Below, piece by piece: positions 28,274 to 38,113 of a stretch of DNA of 64,000 nucleotides. The translations under genes and the position numbers were made by a program. The notes beneath the pieces were generated by a model. That model was given only the letters and a program-made list of their open reading frames with translations. It searched no databases and was not told where the DNA came from. How positions within the stretch are numbered: position 1 is the stretch's first letter; every line of letters begins with the position of its first letter. The DNA comes from Lentzea waywayandensis (lineage in GTDB: Bacteria > Actinomycetota > Actinomycetes > Mycobacteriales > Pseudonocardiaceae), in NCBI RefSeq assembly GCF_900115955.1, contig NZ_FOYL01000001.1:372001-436000 (forward strand). The letters are read 5' to 3'.

Positions 28274-29026
28274 TCAAGCGTCTTGTCGCAGAAGAGTCAC
28301 CGTTCCGGCACCCAGCGTCACCAGTACGTAAATGGCCAAAACCGCAACGGCGGCCAATGGACCCAGCGGCGCGTCGTCGACGACCCCGGCGACCTCCCAC
28401 ACCAGGTACGGCACCATCACCGCGGACGCGTCCATGTTCCAGGGCGCCGGCAGCATCGGCGTGATGGCGGGCAGACCCCACAGCAGCACGCCCACCACCA
28501 CGATCGTGACGGCCGTCGACCTGACCGCGAGCCCGATCCCGAGGCCGGTCAGGCCTGTCACCAGGATCGACAGCACGGCCGCCCCCGCCCACGGCAGCAC
28601 GTCGCCGATGCCGTCCCACGGCGCGATAGGTGGCGGCCGGTCCCCCATGATCAGCCAGCTCGACCCGATGCTCAGCACGAGCGCGAGGGCACCGACCACC
28701 ACGGCCGTGGTGGCGACGAGCACGCTTTTGGCCGCCAGCAAGCGTTTCCGGTCCGGCACGGCGGTCAGCGCGGTCAGCCTCGGATCGGACGTCGCGACCA
28801 GGGCGCCGAGCGCGGCGACGAGGAACTGGACGACCGGGGTGATCACCACGCTGCTGTCGGCGGAGGCGAACGTCGCCTGTTCCGCGGCGGACGACGTGTC
28901 GTAGTCCTGGACGATCAGCCACGACAGCAGCACGCCCGCGACCACCATCAGGCCGACGGTGATGATCAGCCCGTACGACGACCGGACGGTCCGGAGCTTG
29001 AGCCACTCCGCGGCGAGCGCGTTCAT
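28274..29026 (-). CDS. ABC-2 type transporter permease
   Basis: 250 residues from the ATG at 29026, which overlaps the ATPase stop by ATGA. Six hydrophobic segments follow a short cytoplasmic head (MNALAAEWLKLRTVRSSYG, the usual ABC-2 permease start). Much of the rest is membrane: LIITVGLMVVAGVLLSWLIV, FLVAALGALVATS, VLVATTAVVVGALALVLSIG and the C-terminal VAVLAIYVLVTLGAGTVTLL. Exports an unknown substrate with the preceding ATPase; probably regulated by the divergent two-component system. Confidence 0.9.
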   Translation of the reverse strand: MNALAAEWLKLRTVRSSYGLIITVGLMVVAGVLLSWLIVQDYDTSSAAEQATFASADSSVVITPVVQFLVAALGALVATSDPRLTALTAVPDRKRLLAAKSVLVATTAVVVGALALVLSIGSSWLIMGDRPPPIAPWDGIGDVLPWAGAAVLSILVTGLTGLGIGLAVRSTAVTIVVVGVLLWGLPAITPMLPAPWNMDASAVMVPYLVWEVAGVVDDAPLGPLAAVAVLAIYVLVTLGAGTVTLLRQDA

Positions 29027-29727
29027 GACAGTCCCCTCCCGGAGGTGAGTTCGAGGTAGGCGTCCTCCAGCGAACCGTTGCGGGTCAACGCCTCCATCGG
29101 CGTCTCCTTGACCAGCTGTCCTCTTGCGACGATCACGACGTGGTCGGCGGTCAGCGCCATCTCGCTCATCAGGTGGCTGGAGACGAAGACCGTGCGGCCC
29201 TCCTTCGCGAGCCCGCGCATCAGATCGCGGATCCAGCGCACGCCCTCGGGGTCGAGGCCGTTGACCGGTTCGTCGAACATCAGCACCCCGGGGTCGCCGA
29301 GCAACGCCGCCGCGACGCCGAGCCGTTGCTTCATGCCCAGCGACAACGCCCTGATCCGCTTGTGCCGCACGCCTCCCAGGCCGACCTGCTCCAGCAGCGC
29401 GACCGCGCGCTTCTCGCCGATGCCGTTGCTCGCGGCGATCCAGCGCAGGTGGTCGAGCGCCTTGCGGCCGTGGTGCACGGCGGCGGGATCGAGCAACGCG
29501 CCGACGTGCCGCAGCGGCTGGTCCAGGTCCTGATAGCGCCTGCCAGCGATCAGAGCCTCGCCGCCCGACGGCCGGTCCAGGCCGAGGATCATCCGCATCG
29601 TCGTGGACTTGCCGGCGCCGTTCGGGCCGAGGAAGCCCGTCACCAGTCCAGGATGGACGGTGAACGACAGGTCCTCGACCGCCTTGGTGTCGCCGTATCT
29701 CTTCGTCAGGTTCCGCACCTCGATCAT
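29023..29727 (-). CDS. ABC transporter ATP-binding protein (drug/antibiotic exporter type)
   Basis: 234 residues. Walker [13 protein letters not shown], signature LSLGMKQRLGVAAAL, Walker B VLMFDEPVNGLDPEG, switch His in VFVSSHLMSEMA. The short DrrA/CcmA-like form works with a separate ABC-2 permease, which is the next gene (4-bp overlap). It is divergent from a histidine kinase gene 113 bp away; this arrangement is typical of exporters controlled by NarL-type systems. Confidence 0.94.
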   Translation of the reverse strand: MIEVRNLTKRYGDTKAVEDLSFTVHPGLVTGFLGPNGAGKSTTMRMILGLDRPSGGEALIAGRRYQDLDQPLRHVGALLDPAAVHHGRKALDHLRWIAASNGIGEKRAVALLEQVGLGGVRHKRIRALSLGMKQRLGVAAALLGDPGVLMFDEPVNGLDPEGVRWIRDLMRGLAKEGRTVFVSSHLMSEMALTADHVVIVARGQLVKETPMEALTRNGSLEDAYLELTSGRGLS

Positions 29728-29826
29728 GCGGAGAAGGTTGGCTCCCGGCGGCCTTCCGCGGATCGGCCCGTGCTCCGATCCCGGGAATCGGACCGTGGTC
29801 CGAGGCGCACCGCGCGGAAGCTCGTT

Positions 29827-29832
29827 TACCGT
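29827..29832 (+). promoter_or_regulatory. -10 box of leaderless histidine kinase transcript
   Basis: TACCGT, 7 bases before the GTG at 29840. Confidence 0.55.
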
Positions 29833-29839
29833 CGATGCC

Positions 29840-30907
29840 GTGATCGCGAAACTGCACCTCTACCTGGTCGACCTGACCGCGGCCGTCGTCATCGGCGTGC
29901 TCGTCGGCTACGCCATGGTGGAGAACCAGGACAAGCCGTGGTGGCTCGTCCTGCCCGGCGCCGCGCTGGTCGCGCTGCCGGTCGCGGTGCGCCGCCTGTG
30001 GCCGGTGACCACTCTGGTGATCACCACGCTGGCGACGGTGGCGGTGGTGATCGGCCAGCTGCTGCCGGTCCAGGCGCTCGGAGCCCCGATCGGCGCGATC
30101 TGCTTCGCTCTCTACACCGTGGCGGTCGAGCGCACCCGTGCGTGGTCGCTGGCCGGGCTCGTGGCCACCGTCGTCGCGGTCTCCGGCGTGTCCGGGGGCG
30201 AGCCCGAGAACGTGCTGGTCGGCGTGGCCGTGCTCGGCGCGGTGTGGGTGATCGGCTACACCACCCGGCTGCGCCGGTCGATGCTCGAACGGGAGACGGC
30301 CCAGGTCGCCGAACAGATGCTGACCGACGAACGCCTGCGCATCGCCCGCGAACTGCACGACGTGGTGGCGCACAACCTGTCCCTGATCGCCGTGCAGGCC
30401 GGCAACGCCGCACACGTGCGCTCACCCGAACACGCCTACGAGGCGTTGGAAGTGATCTCCGAGACGAGCCGCGCGGCGCTGGCCGAGATGCGGGGACTGC
30501 TCGGCGTGCTGCGGGCCGACGCCGATCTCGCGCCCTCCCCCGGCCTCGGCGGGCTGGCCGACCTCGCCGACCGGGCGTCGCTCGCCGGGGTGCGCGTGTC
30601 GCTGGACGTGCGGGGCGATGCCGTCGTGCCGGAAGGAGTCGGGCTGTCGGCGTACCGGATCGTGCAGGAGGCGCTGACGAACGTCGTGAAGCACGCGGCG
30701 CCCGCGTCGTGCACGGTGCTGGTAGAGGTGACGCCGGAAGCCGTCCGCGTCGACGTGGCGGACGACGGGCCTGGGGTGAGGGAGCTCGGAGTGGGACACG
30801 GGTTGATCGGCATGCGCGAACGCGTGGCCGTGTACGGCGGCACGTTCAGCGCGGGCCCCGGTGAGACCGGCGGTTTCCGGGTCGTCGCGGAACTGCCGCA
30901 CCGATGA
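29840..30907 (+). CDS. NarL/DesK-type sensor histidine kinase
   Basis: 355 residues from the GTG at 29840; the frame is open further upstream but that part overlaps the ABC gene on the other strand. Several membrane segments occupy residues about 5-140. Then come the HisKA_3 box RIARELHDVVAHNLSLIAVQAG with the phospho-accepting His, and a C-terminal HATPase with QEALTNVVKHA and VADDGPGVRELGVGHGLIGM. There is little extracellular sequence, so it may sense the membrane itself. It overlaps the response regulator by 4 bp. Confidence 0.93.
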   Translation: MIAKLHLYLVDLTAAVVIGVLVGYAMVENQDKPWWLVLPGAALVALPVAVRRLWPVTTLVITTLATVAVVIGQLLPVQALGAPIGAICFALYTVAVERTRAWSLAGLVATVVAVSGVSGGEPENVLVGVAVLGAVWVIGYTTRLRRSMLERETAQVAEQMLTDERLRIARELHDVVAHNLSLIAVQAGNAAHVRSPEHAYEALEVISETSRAALAEMRGLLGVLRADADLAPSPGLGGLADLADRASLAGVRVSLDVRGDAVVPEGVGLSAYRIVQEALTNVVKHAAPASCTVLVEVTPEAVRVDVADDGPGVRELGVGHGLIGMRERVAVYGGTFSAGPGETGGFRVVAELPHR

Positions 30908-31530
30908 TCCGCGTGCTGATCGCCGACGACCAGGCGTTGCTGCGCGCCAGCTTCCGCCTGCTCCTCGACAACGAACCGGACCTGACCGTGGTCGGCGAGG
31001 CCGGCACCGGTGCCGAGGCCGTCGCGCTGGCGTCCGAGGTGAAGCCGGACGTCGTGCTGATGGACATCCGCATGCCCGAGATGGACGGCATCGAGGCCAC
31101 GCGGCTGCTGGACGGGCCGCGCGTGCTGGTGCTGACGACGTTCGACCTGGACGAGTACGTCTTCGGGGCGTTGCGCGCCGGGGCTTCGGGGTTCCTGCTC
31201 AAGGACACGCCCCCCGCCGAACTGCTGGCCGCCGTCAGGGTCGTGGCGTCCGGCGAGTCGCTGCTGTCGCCGACGGTCACGCGCCGGCTGATCTCCGAGT
31301 TCGTCCGGCAGCCCGCCTCGCCCGTGGTGCGCGGGCTGGAGCGCGTGACCGAGCGCGAGAAGGAGGTCCTGCTGCTGATCGCCCGCGGCCGGTCCAACGC
31401 GGAGATCATGGCCGAGCTGCACGTCAGCCCCGGCACGGTGAAGACGCACATCGGGAACCTGCTGGCGAAGCTGCACGCCCGCGACCGCGCCCAGCTGGTG
31501 ATCGCGGCCTACGAGTCCGGCCTGGTCTGA
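30904..31530 (+). CDS. LuxR/NarL-family response regulator
   Basis: 208 residues. The receiver domain has acidic residues in IADDQALLR, the phosphorylated Asp in VVLMDIRMPEMDG and the Lys in LLKDTPPAEL. The C-terminal LuxR helix-turn-helix reads VTEREKEVLLLIARGRSNAEI and SPGTVKTHIGNLLAKL. Paired by ATGA overlap with the kinase; the divergent ABC-2 exporter is the likely target. Confidence 0.95.
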   Translation: MIRVLIADDQALLRASFRLLLDNEPDLTVVGEAGTGAEAVALASEVKPDVVLMDIRMPEMDGIEATRLLDGPRVLVLTTFDLDEYVFGALRAGASGFLLKDTPPAELLAAVRVVASGESLLSPTVTRRLISEFVRQPASPVVRGLERVTEREKEVLLLIARGRSNAEIMAELHVSPGTVKTHIGNLLAKLHARDRAQLVIAAYESGLV

Positions 31531-31536
31531 AACGGC

Positions 31537-31573
31537 GAACCGCCCCGGCCGTGTGCAGCGACCGGGGCGGTTC
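31537..31573. terminator. Bidirectional terminator between response regulator and arc
   Basis: Perfect 12-bp stem GAACCGCCCCGG/CCGGGGCGGTTC with a 13-base loop, between two convergent genes. Confidence 0.75.
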
Positions 31574-31585
31574 GGTGAAGCGGTA

Positions 31586-33385
31586 CTACAGGTACGTGCC
31601 GGTGTTCGTGGCCGTGTCGATCGCGCGGCCGGCGTCCTGGTTCTTCCCGGTGACGAGCGTGCGGATGTAGACGATCCGCTCGCCCTTCTTGCCCGAGATG
31701 CGAGCCCAGTCGTCCGGGTTCGTCGTGTTCGGCAGGTCCTCGTTCTCGGCGAACTCGTCGAGGATGGCGGCCTGCAGGTGCCGGACGGAGAGTCCGGGCT
31801 GCTTGGTGTCCAGCAGCGACTTGATCGCCGCCTTCTTCGCCCTGTCGACGATGTTCTGGATCATGGCACCGGAGTTGAAGTCCCGGAAGTACAGGACCTC
31901 CTTGTCACCGTTGGCGTAGGTGACCTCCAGGAACCGGTTGTCCTCGGACTCCTCGTACATGCGCTCCACGGTGTGCTGCACCATGCCCTCGATGCAGGCC
32001 TTCGGGTCCCCGCCGAACTCGGCGAGGTCGTCGGCGTGCAGCGGGAGGTTGGGCGTCAGGTACTTGTTGAAGATGTCCTTCGCGCCCTCGGCGTCCGGTC
32101 GCTCGATCTTGATCTTCACGTCGAGTCGGCCGGGGCGGAGGATCGCCGGGTCGATCATGTCCTCACGGTTGGAGGCGCCGATGACGATGACGTTCTCCAG
32201 GCCCTCGACGCCGTCGATCTCGGCGAGGAGCTGGGGCACGATCGTCGTCTCGACGTCGGACGACACACCCGAACCACGCGTGCGGAAGATCGAGTCCATC
32301 TCGTCGAAGAACACGATCACCGGGGTGCCGTCGGACGCCTTCTCACGAGCCCGCTGGAAGATCAGGCGGATGTGCCGCTCGGTCTCACCGACGAACTTGT
32401 TGAGGAGCTCGGGGCCCTTGATGTTGAGGAAGTAGGACTTGGCCTGCTTGTCGGTCTCGCCGCGGATCTCCCGCACCTTCTTGGCCAGGGAGTTCGCCAC
32501 CGCCTTGGCGATGAGCGTCTTGCCGCAACCGGGAGGGCCGTAGAGCAGCACGCCCTTGGGCGGGCGCAGCTCGTACTCGCGGAACAGGTCGGCGTGCAGG
32601 AACGGCAGCTCCACGGCGTCGCGGATCTGCTCGATCTGCCGGGAGAGGCCACCGATGTCGCTGTAGTCGATGTCCGGGACCTCCTCGAGCACGAGGTCCT
32701 CGACCTCGGCCTTGGGGACCCGTTCGTAGGCGAAACCCGCCTTCGAGTCGACCAGCAGCGAGTCGCCGGGCTTCAGCGGCGAGTCGAGCAGTGGCTGGGC
32801 GAGCCAGACCACCCTCTCCTCGTCCGCGTGGCCGACGACCAGCGCGCGGGAAATGGTGTCCAGACCGTCGTCGTCGGTCAGCACCTCCCGCAGAGAGCAG
32901 ACCTCACCGGAACGCTCGAACCCGCCGGCCTCGACGACCGTCAGCGCCTCGTTGAGACGCACGGACTGGCCGTAGGCGATCTTCTCCGGCTCGACCGCGG
33001 GGGACACGGCTACGCGCATCCTGCGGCCGGACGTGAAGACGTCCACGGTCCCGTCGTCGAAACGTGCCATGAAGACGCCGTACCCGCTGGGCGGTTGCGC
33101 CAGCCGGTCGACTTCCTCACGCAGCGCGAGCAGCTGGCTTCGTGCTTCGCGGAGGGTGTCTATGAGCTTCGTGTTTCGCTCGGTCAGCTGGCTGACGCGC
33201 TCTGTCGCCTCAGCCAAGCGCTGCTCGAGCAACCGCGTGTGCCGCGGCGACTCGGTCAGCTTGCGACGCAACGACGCGATCTCGTCCTCGAGGAACCTGA
33301 TCTGCGCAGTCAGCTCAGCAGAATTGTTGCCCTGGTTCAGCTCGCCACCCTCATCGGGTTGGCTGCCGGGATGACCGTGCTGCAT
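31586..33385 (-). CDS. arc: Proteasome-associated AAA+ ATPase (ARC/Mpa)
   Basis: 599 residues. It forms a hexamer that recognises Pup, unfolds the tagged protein and feeds it to the 20S core. An N-terminal coiled coil (residues about 20-75, [20 protein letters not shown]) binds Pup; two OB-fold segments follow. The AAA module has Walker [13 protein letters not shown] and Walker [13 protein letters not shown]. The C terminus ends GTYL, with the penultimate tyrosine that docks into PrcA pockets and opens the gate. ATG with GGAGGAGG upstream. Confidence 0.97.
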   Translation of the reverse strand: MQHGHPGSQPDEGGELNQGNNSAELTAQIRFLEDEIASLRRKLTESPRHTRLLEQRLAEATERVSQLTERNTKLIDTLREARSQLLALREEVDRLAQPPSGYGVFMARFDDGTVDVFTSGRRMRVAVSPAVEPEKIAYGQSVRLNEALTVVEAGGFERSGEVCSLREVLTDDDGLDTISRALVVGHADEERVVWLAQPLLDSPLKPGDSLLVDSKAGFAYERVPKAEVEDLVLEEVPDIDYSDIGGLSRQIEQIRDAVELPFLHADLFREYELRPPKGVLLYGPPGCGKTLIAKAVANSLAKKVREIRGETDKQAKSYFLNIKGPELLNKFVGETERHIRLIFQRAREKASDGTPVIVFFDEMDSIFRTRGSGVSSDVETTIVPQLLAEIDGVEGLENVIVIGASNREDMIDPAILRPGRLDVKIKIERPDAEGAKDIFNKYLTPNLPLHADDLAEFGGDPKACIEGMVQHTVERMYEESEDNRFLEVTYANGDKEVLYFRDFNSGAMIQNIVDRAKKAAIKSLLDTKQPGLSVRHLQAAILDEFAENEDLPNTTNPDDWARISGKKGERIVYIRTLVTGKNQDAGRAIDTATNTGTYL

Positions 33386-33408
33386 GTCGGCACCCTCCTC
33401 CCGTGTTC

Positions 33409-33424
33409 GTACCGATTACGGTAC
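33409..33424 (-). promoter_or_regulatory. arc promoter with inverted repeat
   Basis: GTACCG-ATTA-CGGTAC, perfect 6-bp arms. On the minus strand it contains TACCGT, a plausible -10 box about 33 bases before the arc start, so this may be an operator over the promoter. Confidence 0.4.
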
Positions 33425-33625
33425 CGGCGATCACCGACAAAATGGGGTACTCACAACATCATCTTCGCTCGTGTGGTGCAACGGTGAACCCTCCAACTGA
33501 GGTCAACTGCTCCATCTCGGTGTCCGCTCCGGCCACCCACCCGCTACGGTGCGTCTCAGAAACCACCACCGGCGTTTCGCGCCGCGACACGCCAGACGAC
33601 CTGCGAGAAGTCCGAGGAGAGGGTC

Positions 33626-34018
33626 ATGGGAGCACCTGGGCGGCAGCCCGGCCCCTACGGTCCGCGACCCCCCTCGGACGACCGTGGACACGCCTGGTAT
33701 GGCTCACGACCCGGCGACGGGCGGCAATCCGCCGTCGTCCCACCAGGTGGACCAAGGACTGGTCCGATCGGCGGTCACGCACCGCAACCCACCCCGTTCG
33801 TGCCCGTCGGAGGACCCGCGCGAGCGAGGCTCCGATGCCTCCGGAGGGCGTGCGGCCAACCGGGTGGTTTCGCCGACGCGACCGGCGCACCACCCCGACA
33901 GCGCAGAGCATCGCGCTCGATTCCCGGTGGAGTTGCCACAATCGTTATCAGACACGACCTTGGCGCGGCCAGATCGCGGGTACAGGGCGTGTGCATAACC
34001 ACTCGTGCGTGTCGATAG
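33626..34018 (+). other. Possible small Pro/Gly-rich gene or decayed paralogue
   Basis: An open frame of 130 codons with a very good ribosome site (GAGGAGAGGG) before its ATG. The start MGAPGRQPGPYGPRPP echoes the QPGPYG heads of the next two genes. After about residue 75 the composition drifts to Arg/Cys-rich and no membrane segment follows, unlike the neighbours. It may be a real short protein, or the head of a third family copy broken by a frameshift. Codon use becomes less GC3-biased toward the end. Confidence 0.35.
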
Positions 34019-34099
34019 ACCCCATTCGCCCGCGAGTTGTCCGGCGAAGTACGACAATGTCCAGCGAAAGATCACCTCATCCGCATCGGGGGAAGTTTC

Positions 34100-34972
34100 A
34101 TGACCTACCCGCCGCAGCAGCCCGGGCCCTACGGGCAGCAGCCGCCGCAGCCCGGAGGTCCGTACGGGCAGCAGCCGCCGCAGCAGCCGGGGTACGGCCA
34201 GCAGCCCCCACCCGGCTACGGCCAGCAGCCGCCACCGGGATACGGGCAGCAGCCCGGTCAGCAGCCCGGTCAGTACGGCCAGCCGCAGCAGGACCCGTTC
34301 GGCCAGCAGGGACCGCCCAGCGGCGGCTTCCAGCAGCAGGGCCAGTACGGGCAGCCTGGCCAGTACGGCCAGCCTGGCCAGTACGGCCAGCAGCCCTACG
34401 GTCAGCAGCCGTTCGGCCAGCCCGGCGGGTTCGGCGGCCCTCCGCCTCCCAAGAAGAGCAACACCGGCCTGATCATCGGTGTCGTCATCGGCGTGCTGGT
34501 CCTCGTCGGCGGTGGCGTCACGGCCGCGGTCATGCTCACCGGCAACAGCTCGAGCAACTCCAGCAGCTCGTCGCCGGACTCGGGTTCGAGCGACAACGGC
34601 AGCAGCGGTGGCGACGAGGCCGACGTCAAGAAGGCGGCCGAGGAGTACATCGCGGCGGCGACCGCCAAGAACGAGAGCAAGGCCAAGTCGATGGCCTGCC
34701 AGGAGATGCTCGACGAGGCCGCCGAGGCCGAGCGGAAGGCCACCCCCGAGCAGAAGAAGCTCGCCGAGGAGATGAAGAAGCTCCCGGTCCCCAAGATGGT
34801 GTACAAGAGCGCGACCGTCTCCGGCAACGAGGCGACCGTCAAGATCACCATCACCGCGGACTACGGCGGCCAGACCCAGACCATCGACTCCGACACGAAG
34901 TTCAAGAAGGTGTCGGGCAAGTGGAAGGTCTGCATCCTGGCCAAGGACATCAAGGTGCCGACGACCCGCTAG
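34100..34972 (+). CDS. Pro/Gln/Gly-rich single-pass membrane protein with DUF4878-like domain (copy 1)
   Basis: 290 residues from the ATG at 34100, after GGGGGAAG. Residues 1-115 are low-complexity PQQPGPYGQQPP-type repeats, probably cytoplasmic. A single membrane segment follows (GLIIGVVIGVLVLVGGGVTAAVML, about 122-145), then a Ser/Asn linker and a C-terminal extracytoplasmic domain of about 110 residues (EEYIAAATAKNESKAKSMAC ... KKVSGKWKVCILAKDI). That domain has two cysteines and the NTF2-like look of DUF4878 lipoproteins. Function unknown. Tandem paralogue follows 40 bp later with the same ribosome-site context. Confidence 0.82.
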   Translation: MTYPPQQPGPYGQQPPQPGGPYGQQPPQQPGYGQQPPPGYGQQPPPGYGQQPGQQPGQYGQPQQDPFGQQGPPSGGFQQQGQYGQPGQYGQPGQYGQQPYGQQPFGQPGGFGGPPPPKKSNTGLIIGVVIGVLVLVGGGVTAAVMLTGNSSSNSSSSSPDSGSSDNGSSGGDEADVKKAAEEYIAAATAKNESKAKSMACQEMLDEAAEAERKATPEQKKLAEEMKKLPVPKMVYKSATVSGNEATVKITITADYGGQTQTIDSDTKFKKVSGKWKVCILAKDIKVPTTR

Positions 34973-35012
34973 CCGGGACGCAGTCGGTTCATCCGCTTCG
35001 GGGGAAGTCGTC

Positions 35013-36014
35013 ATGACCTGTCCGCCGCAGCAGCCGGGGCCCTACGGGCAACAGCCGCCGCAGCAACCCGGTTACGGCCAGCAGCCGCAGCCGGGGTACG
35101 GACAGCAACCCGGCCAGCCCGGCCAGCAGCCCCAGCCCGGCTACGGCCAGCAGCCGCCACCGGGACAGGGGCAGCAGTACGGGCAGCCGCCGCAGGACCC
35201 GTTCGGCCAGCAGGGACCGCCCAGCGGCGGCTTCCAGCAGCAGGGCCAGTACGGCCAGCAGGGACCGCCCAGCGGCGGTTTCCAGCAGCAGGGCCATCAG
35301 GGGCCGCCCAACGGCGGCTTCGGGCAGCAGGGCCATCAGGGACCGCCCAACGGCGGCTTCGGGCAGCAGGGCCATCAGGGACCGCCCAACGGCGGCTTCC
35401 AGCAGGGCCAGTACGGCCAGCCCGGCCCTTACGGCGACCGGCAACCGTTCGGGCAGCCGGGAGGGTTCGGGGGACCCCCGACCTCCAAGCGGAACAACGC
35501 CCTGGTCGCAGTGGTCGCCGGATTCGCCGTGCTGCTCATCGGCGGCTTCTTCGCCTACCAGTACCTGCTCGACGCCGGCGACTCGGACAACAGCGACACC
35601 GCGGCGACGAACACCGGCACGAGCTCGGAGCCGACGAGCGGCAGCACGAAGCCGGCCTCACCGTCGTCGAAGAGCTCGTCGAACTCCTCGGGCAGCGCCG
35701 ACGCGGACGCCCAGGAGGTCGCGGAGCTGTTCACCGAGAAGATCCTGCAGGGCGCTCGGTCGGGCAACGGCGACCCGAACGACGTCAAGGACCTGGTCTG
35801 CGCCGAGGCGTTCGCCACCATGAAGCCCCAGAACAAGGCCCAGCCGAACGCCAGGGCCACGGTGTCCGACGTCAAGGTGTCCGGCAGCACCGGCTCGTTC
35901 AAGCAGTCGCTGGAGGGGCTCGAGGGCCAGGGCACCCAGACCGCCGCCATCATCTACAAGCTGTCCAAGGCGGGCGGCAACTGGCAGGTCTGCGGCATCG
36001 ACAGAGTCGAGTGA
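35013..36014 (+). CDS. Pro/Gln/Gly-rich single-pass membrane protein with DUF4878-like domain (copy 2)
   Basis: 333 residues; ATG after GGGGGAAG. The same architecture as the preceding gene: a longer Gln/Gly/Pro-rich head (about 150 residues) containing 13-residue GHQGPPNGGFGQQ units, one membrane segment (ALVAVVAGFAVLLIGGFFAYQYLL), a Ser/Thr-rich linker, and a C-terminal domain with paired cysteines (DLVCAEAF, WQVCGIDRVE). The tail domain is only distantly similar to copy 1, so the duplication is old while the heads share composition. A strong terminator follows. Function unknown. Confidence 0.82.
   Translation: MTCPPQQPGPYGQQPPQQPGYGQQPQPGYGQQPGQPGQQPQPGYGQQPPPGQGQQYGQPPQDPFGQQGPPSGGFQQQGQYGQQGPPSGGFQQQGHQGPPNGGFGQQGHQGPPNGGFGQQGHQGPPNGGFQQGQYGQPGPYGDRQPFGQPGGFGGPPTSKRNNALVAVVAGFAVLLIGGFFAYQYLLDAGDSDNSDTAATNTGTSSEPTSGSTKPASPSSKSSSNSSGSADADAQEVAELFTEKILQGARSGNGDPNDVKDLVCAEAFATMKPQNKAQPNARATVSDVKVSGSTGSFKQSLEGLEGQGTQTAAIIYKLSKAGGNWQVCGIDRVE
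35292..35399 (+). repeat. 39-bp tandem coding repeat
   Basis: Nearly three copies of a 39-bp unit encoding GHQGPPNGGFGQQ inside the second Pro/Gln-rich gene; copies differ by one base. Unit length is a multiple of three, so copy number can change without breaking the frame. Confidence 0.8.
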
Positions 36015-36016
36015 CG

Positions 36017-36047
36017 CGAGAGGGCCCCGCATCGCGGGGCCCTCTCG
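36017..36047. terminator. Bidirectional terminator between copy 2 and trmI
   Basis: Perfect 14-bp stem CGAGAGGGCCCCGC with an ATC loop, between convergent genes. Confidence 0.85.
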
Positions 36048-36052
36048 TCGTT

Positions 36053-36892
<840 letters not shown>

Positions 36893-38011
36893 TCAAACAC
36901 CCTTCTCAATGGCCGCACGCAGGTCCTCCCTGCGCAGCACACCCGCCGGGCGGCCCTCCATGTCGACGACGAGGAACTGCCACGCGGCGGTGCCCTGGAC
37001 GCGCTCGACGATCTCCTCGCCGGGCTCGTCGGCGAGGAGCACGGTCTCGGGCAGGATCGGCTCGGCCGCCTGCTCCGCCGGTGCGAAAGGACTTGCGGCG
37101 GCGAGCTTTCGCGCCAGTTCGGTGTCGAGCAGCCCGGCCGCCACGCCGTCGGCCCGCACCAGCACCACACCCCGGCCGGCCGACGTGCTCAGCGCGTCCG
37201 CGACGGGGCTCTCCGCCGGCAGCTGGAGCACGGGGAGGATGAGGTCGCTCAGGGTGACACCGGCCGGCCACGTGCGGCGGCGTTCGCTCGCGAGTTCGCT
37301 TCTCGCGCCGGCGACGACGACCCACGCCGTCAGCACGCACACGCCGAAACGAAGCCAACGGTCCTCCGCGCCTTCCGCGACGCCGTACAACGCCCACGCC
37401 ACCAACGCGATGGCCACGGCGAAACCACCGACGACGGCGACACGCGTGCCCATCGCCCGTTGCCCCGTCATGGCCCACACGCCCGCCCTCACGATCCGTC
37501 CGCCGTCCAGCGGCAGGCCGGGCAGGAGGTTGAAGACGGCGACGGCGACGTTCGCGGCGGCGATCTGGAAGACGAGCACCCACACGACGTCGCCGGGTTC
37601 CATGACCAGCGCGCCGATGCCGAAGACGACCGCCAGCGCGACGGACACGAGCGGCCCGGCGCCCGCGACCACACCTTCGTGGCTGGGTTTGCCGGGCGTG
37701 CGCATGATCTCGGACAGCCCGCCCAGCAGGTACAGCCGCAGTCTTCTGACCGGCAGGCCGAGTCGCAGCGCCGCGACGCAGTGGCCGAGTTCGTGGGCGA
37801 GCACGCTCAGGCCGAGGAAGATCGCGAAGAGCGCGGCGAGCAGCAGGCCGATGCCCGGTGGCGTACCGGGGGCGAGGTCGTCGACGAGCGGCGCGTAGAA
37901 GGCCACCACGATCGCCGAGCCGATCCACCAGGACGGCGCGAGGATCACCGGGATGCCCGCCACCCGGAACAGCAGCAGGCCGCCCTCTCGTTCGCTGATC
38001 CGCGCGGCCAC
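36893..38011 (-). CDS. M50-family site-2-type membrane metalloprotease with CBS-like tail
   Basis: 372 residues from the GTG at 38011. The zinc site is VLAHELGHCVAAL (HExxH) in the second membrane segment, with the third ligand in NLLPGLPLDGGRI (the DG motif). At least five membrane segments occupy residues 10-225. The C-terminal part (about 240-370: SPVADALSTSAGRGVVLV ... QFLVVDMEGRPAGVLRREDL) looks like a CBS pair, the domain that senses adenosine nucleotides in related Rip-type proteases. The start is leaderless-like. Substrate unknown. Confidence 0.9.
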   Translation of the reverse strand: MAARISEREGGLLLFRVAGIPVILAPSWWIGSAIVVAFYAPLVDDLAPGTPPGIGLLLAALFAIFLGLSVLAHELGHCVAALRLGLPVRRLRLYLLGGLSEIMRTPGKPSHEGVVAGAGPLVSVALAVVFGIGALVMEPGDVVWVLVFQIAAANVAVAVFNLLPGLPLDGGRIVRAGVWAMTGQRAMGTRVAVVGGFAVAIALVAWALYGVAEGAEDRWLRFGVCVLTAWVVVAGARSELASERRRTWPAGVTLSDLILPVLQLPAESPVADALSTSAGRGVVLVRADGVAAGLLDTELARKLAAASPFAPAEQAAEPILPETVLLADEPGEEIVERVQGTAAWQFLVVDMEGRPAGVLRREDLRAAIEKGV

Positions 38012-38017
38012 GGGTGC

Positions 38018-38023
38018 ACTGTA
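38018..38023 (-). promoter_or_regulatory. -10 box of leaderless M50 protease transcript
   Basis: TACAGT on the minus strand, 6 bases before the GTG at 38011. Confidence 0.5.
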
Positions 38024-38100
38024 GAGCTCCGGGTGTGATCCCGCGGTCTGGTGGGCGTCGCCTTACCGGTGGCGAGAACAGAATTGTCAGACCTCTGTCC

Positions 38101-38106
38101 TAGGGT
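38101..38106 (+). promoter_or_regulatory. -10 box of leaderless RecB-like gene
   Basis: TAGGGT, 7 bases before the ATG at 38114. Confidence 0.55.
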
Positions 38107-38113
38107 GCGAACC

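Noticed and set aside
28274..30415. A 713-residue reading that would fuse a long head to the ABC-2 permease
   Set aside because: The head is antisense to the histidine kinase and out of frame with the ABC ATPase; the ATG at 29026 with ATGA overlap is the real start.
33704..35014. 436-codon minus-strand open frame opposite the Pro/Gln-rich genes
   Set aside because: Leu/Gly/Arg-rich complement of Gln/Gly/Pro repeats; no start signal or domain.
35292..35399. Regular repeats resembling a CRISPR array
   Set aside because: Units are directly adjacent with no spacers, are 39 bp and in frame, and encode Gly/Gln/Pro repeats of a protein.
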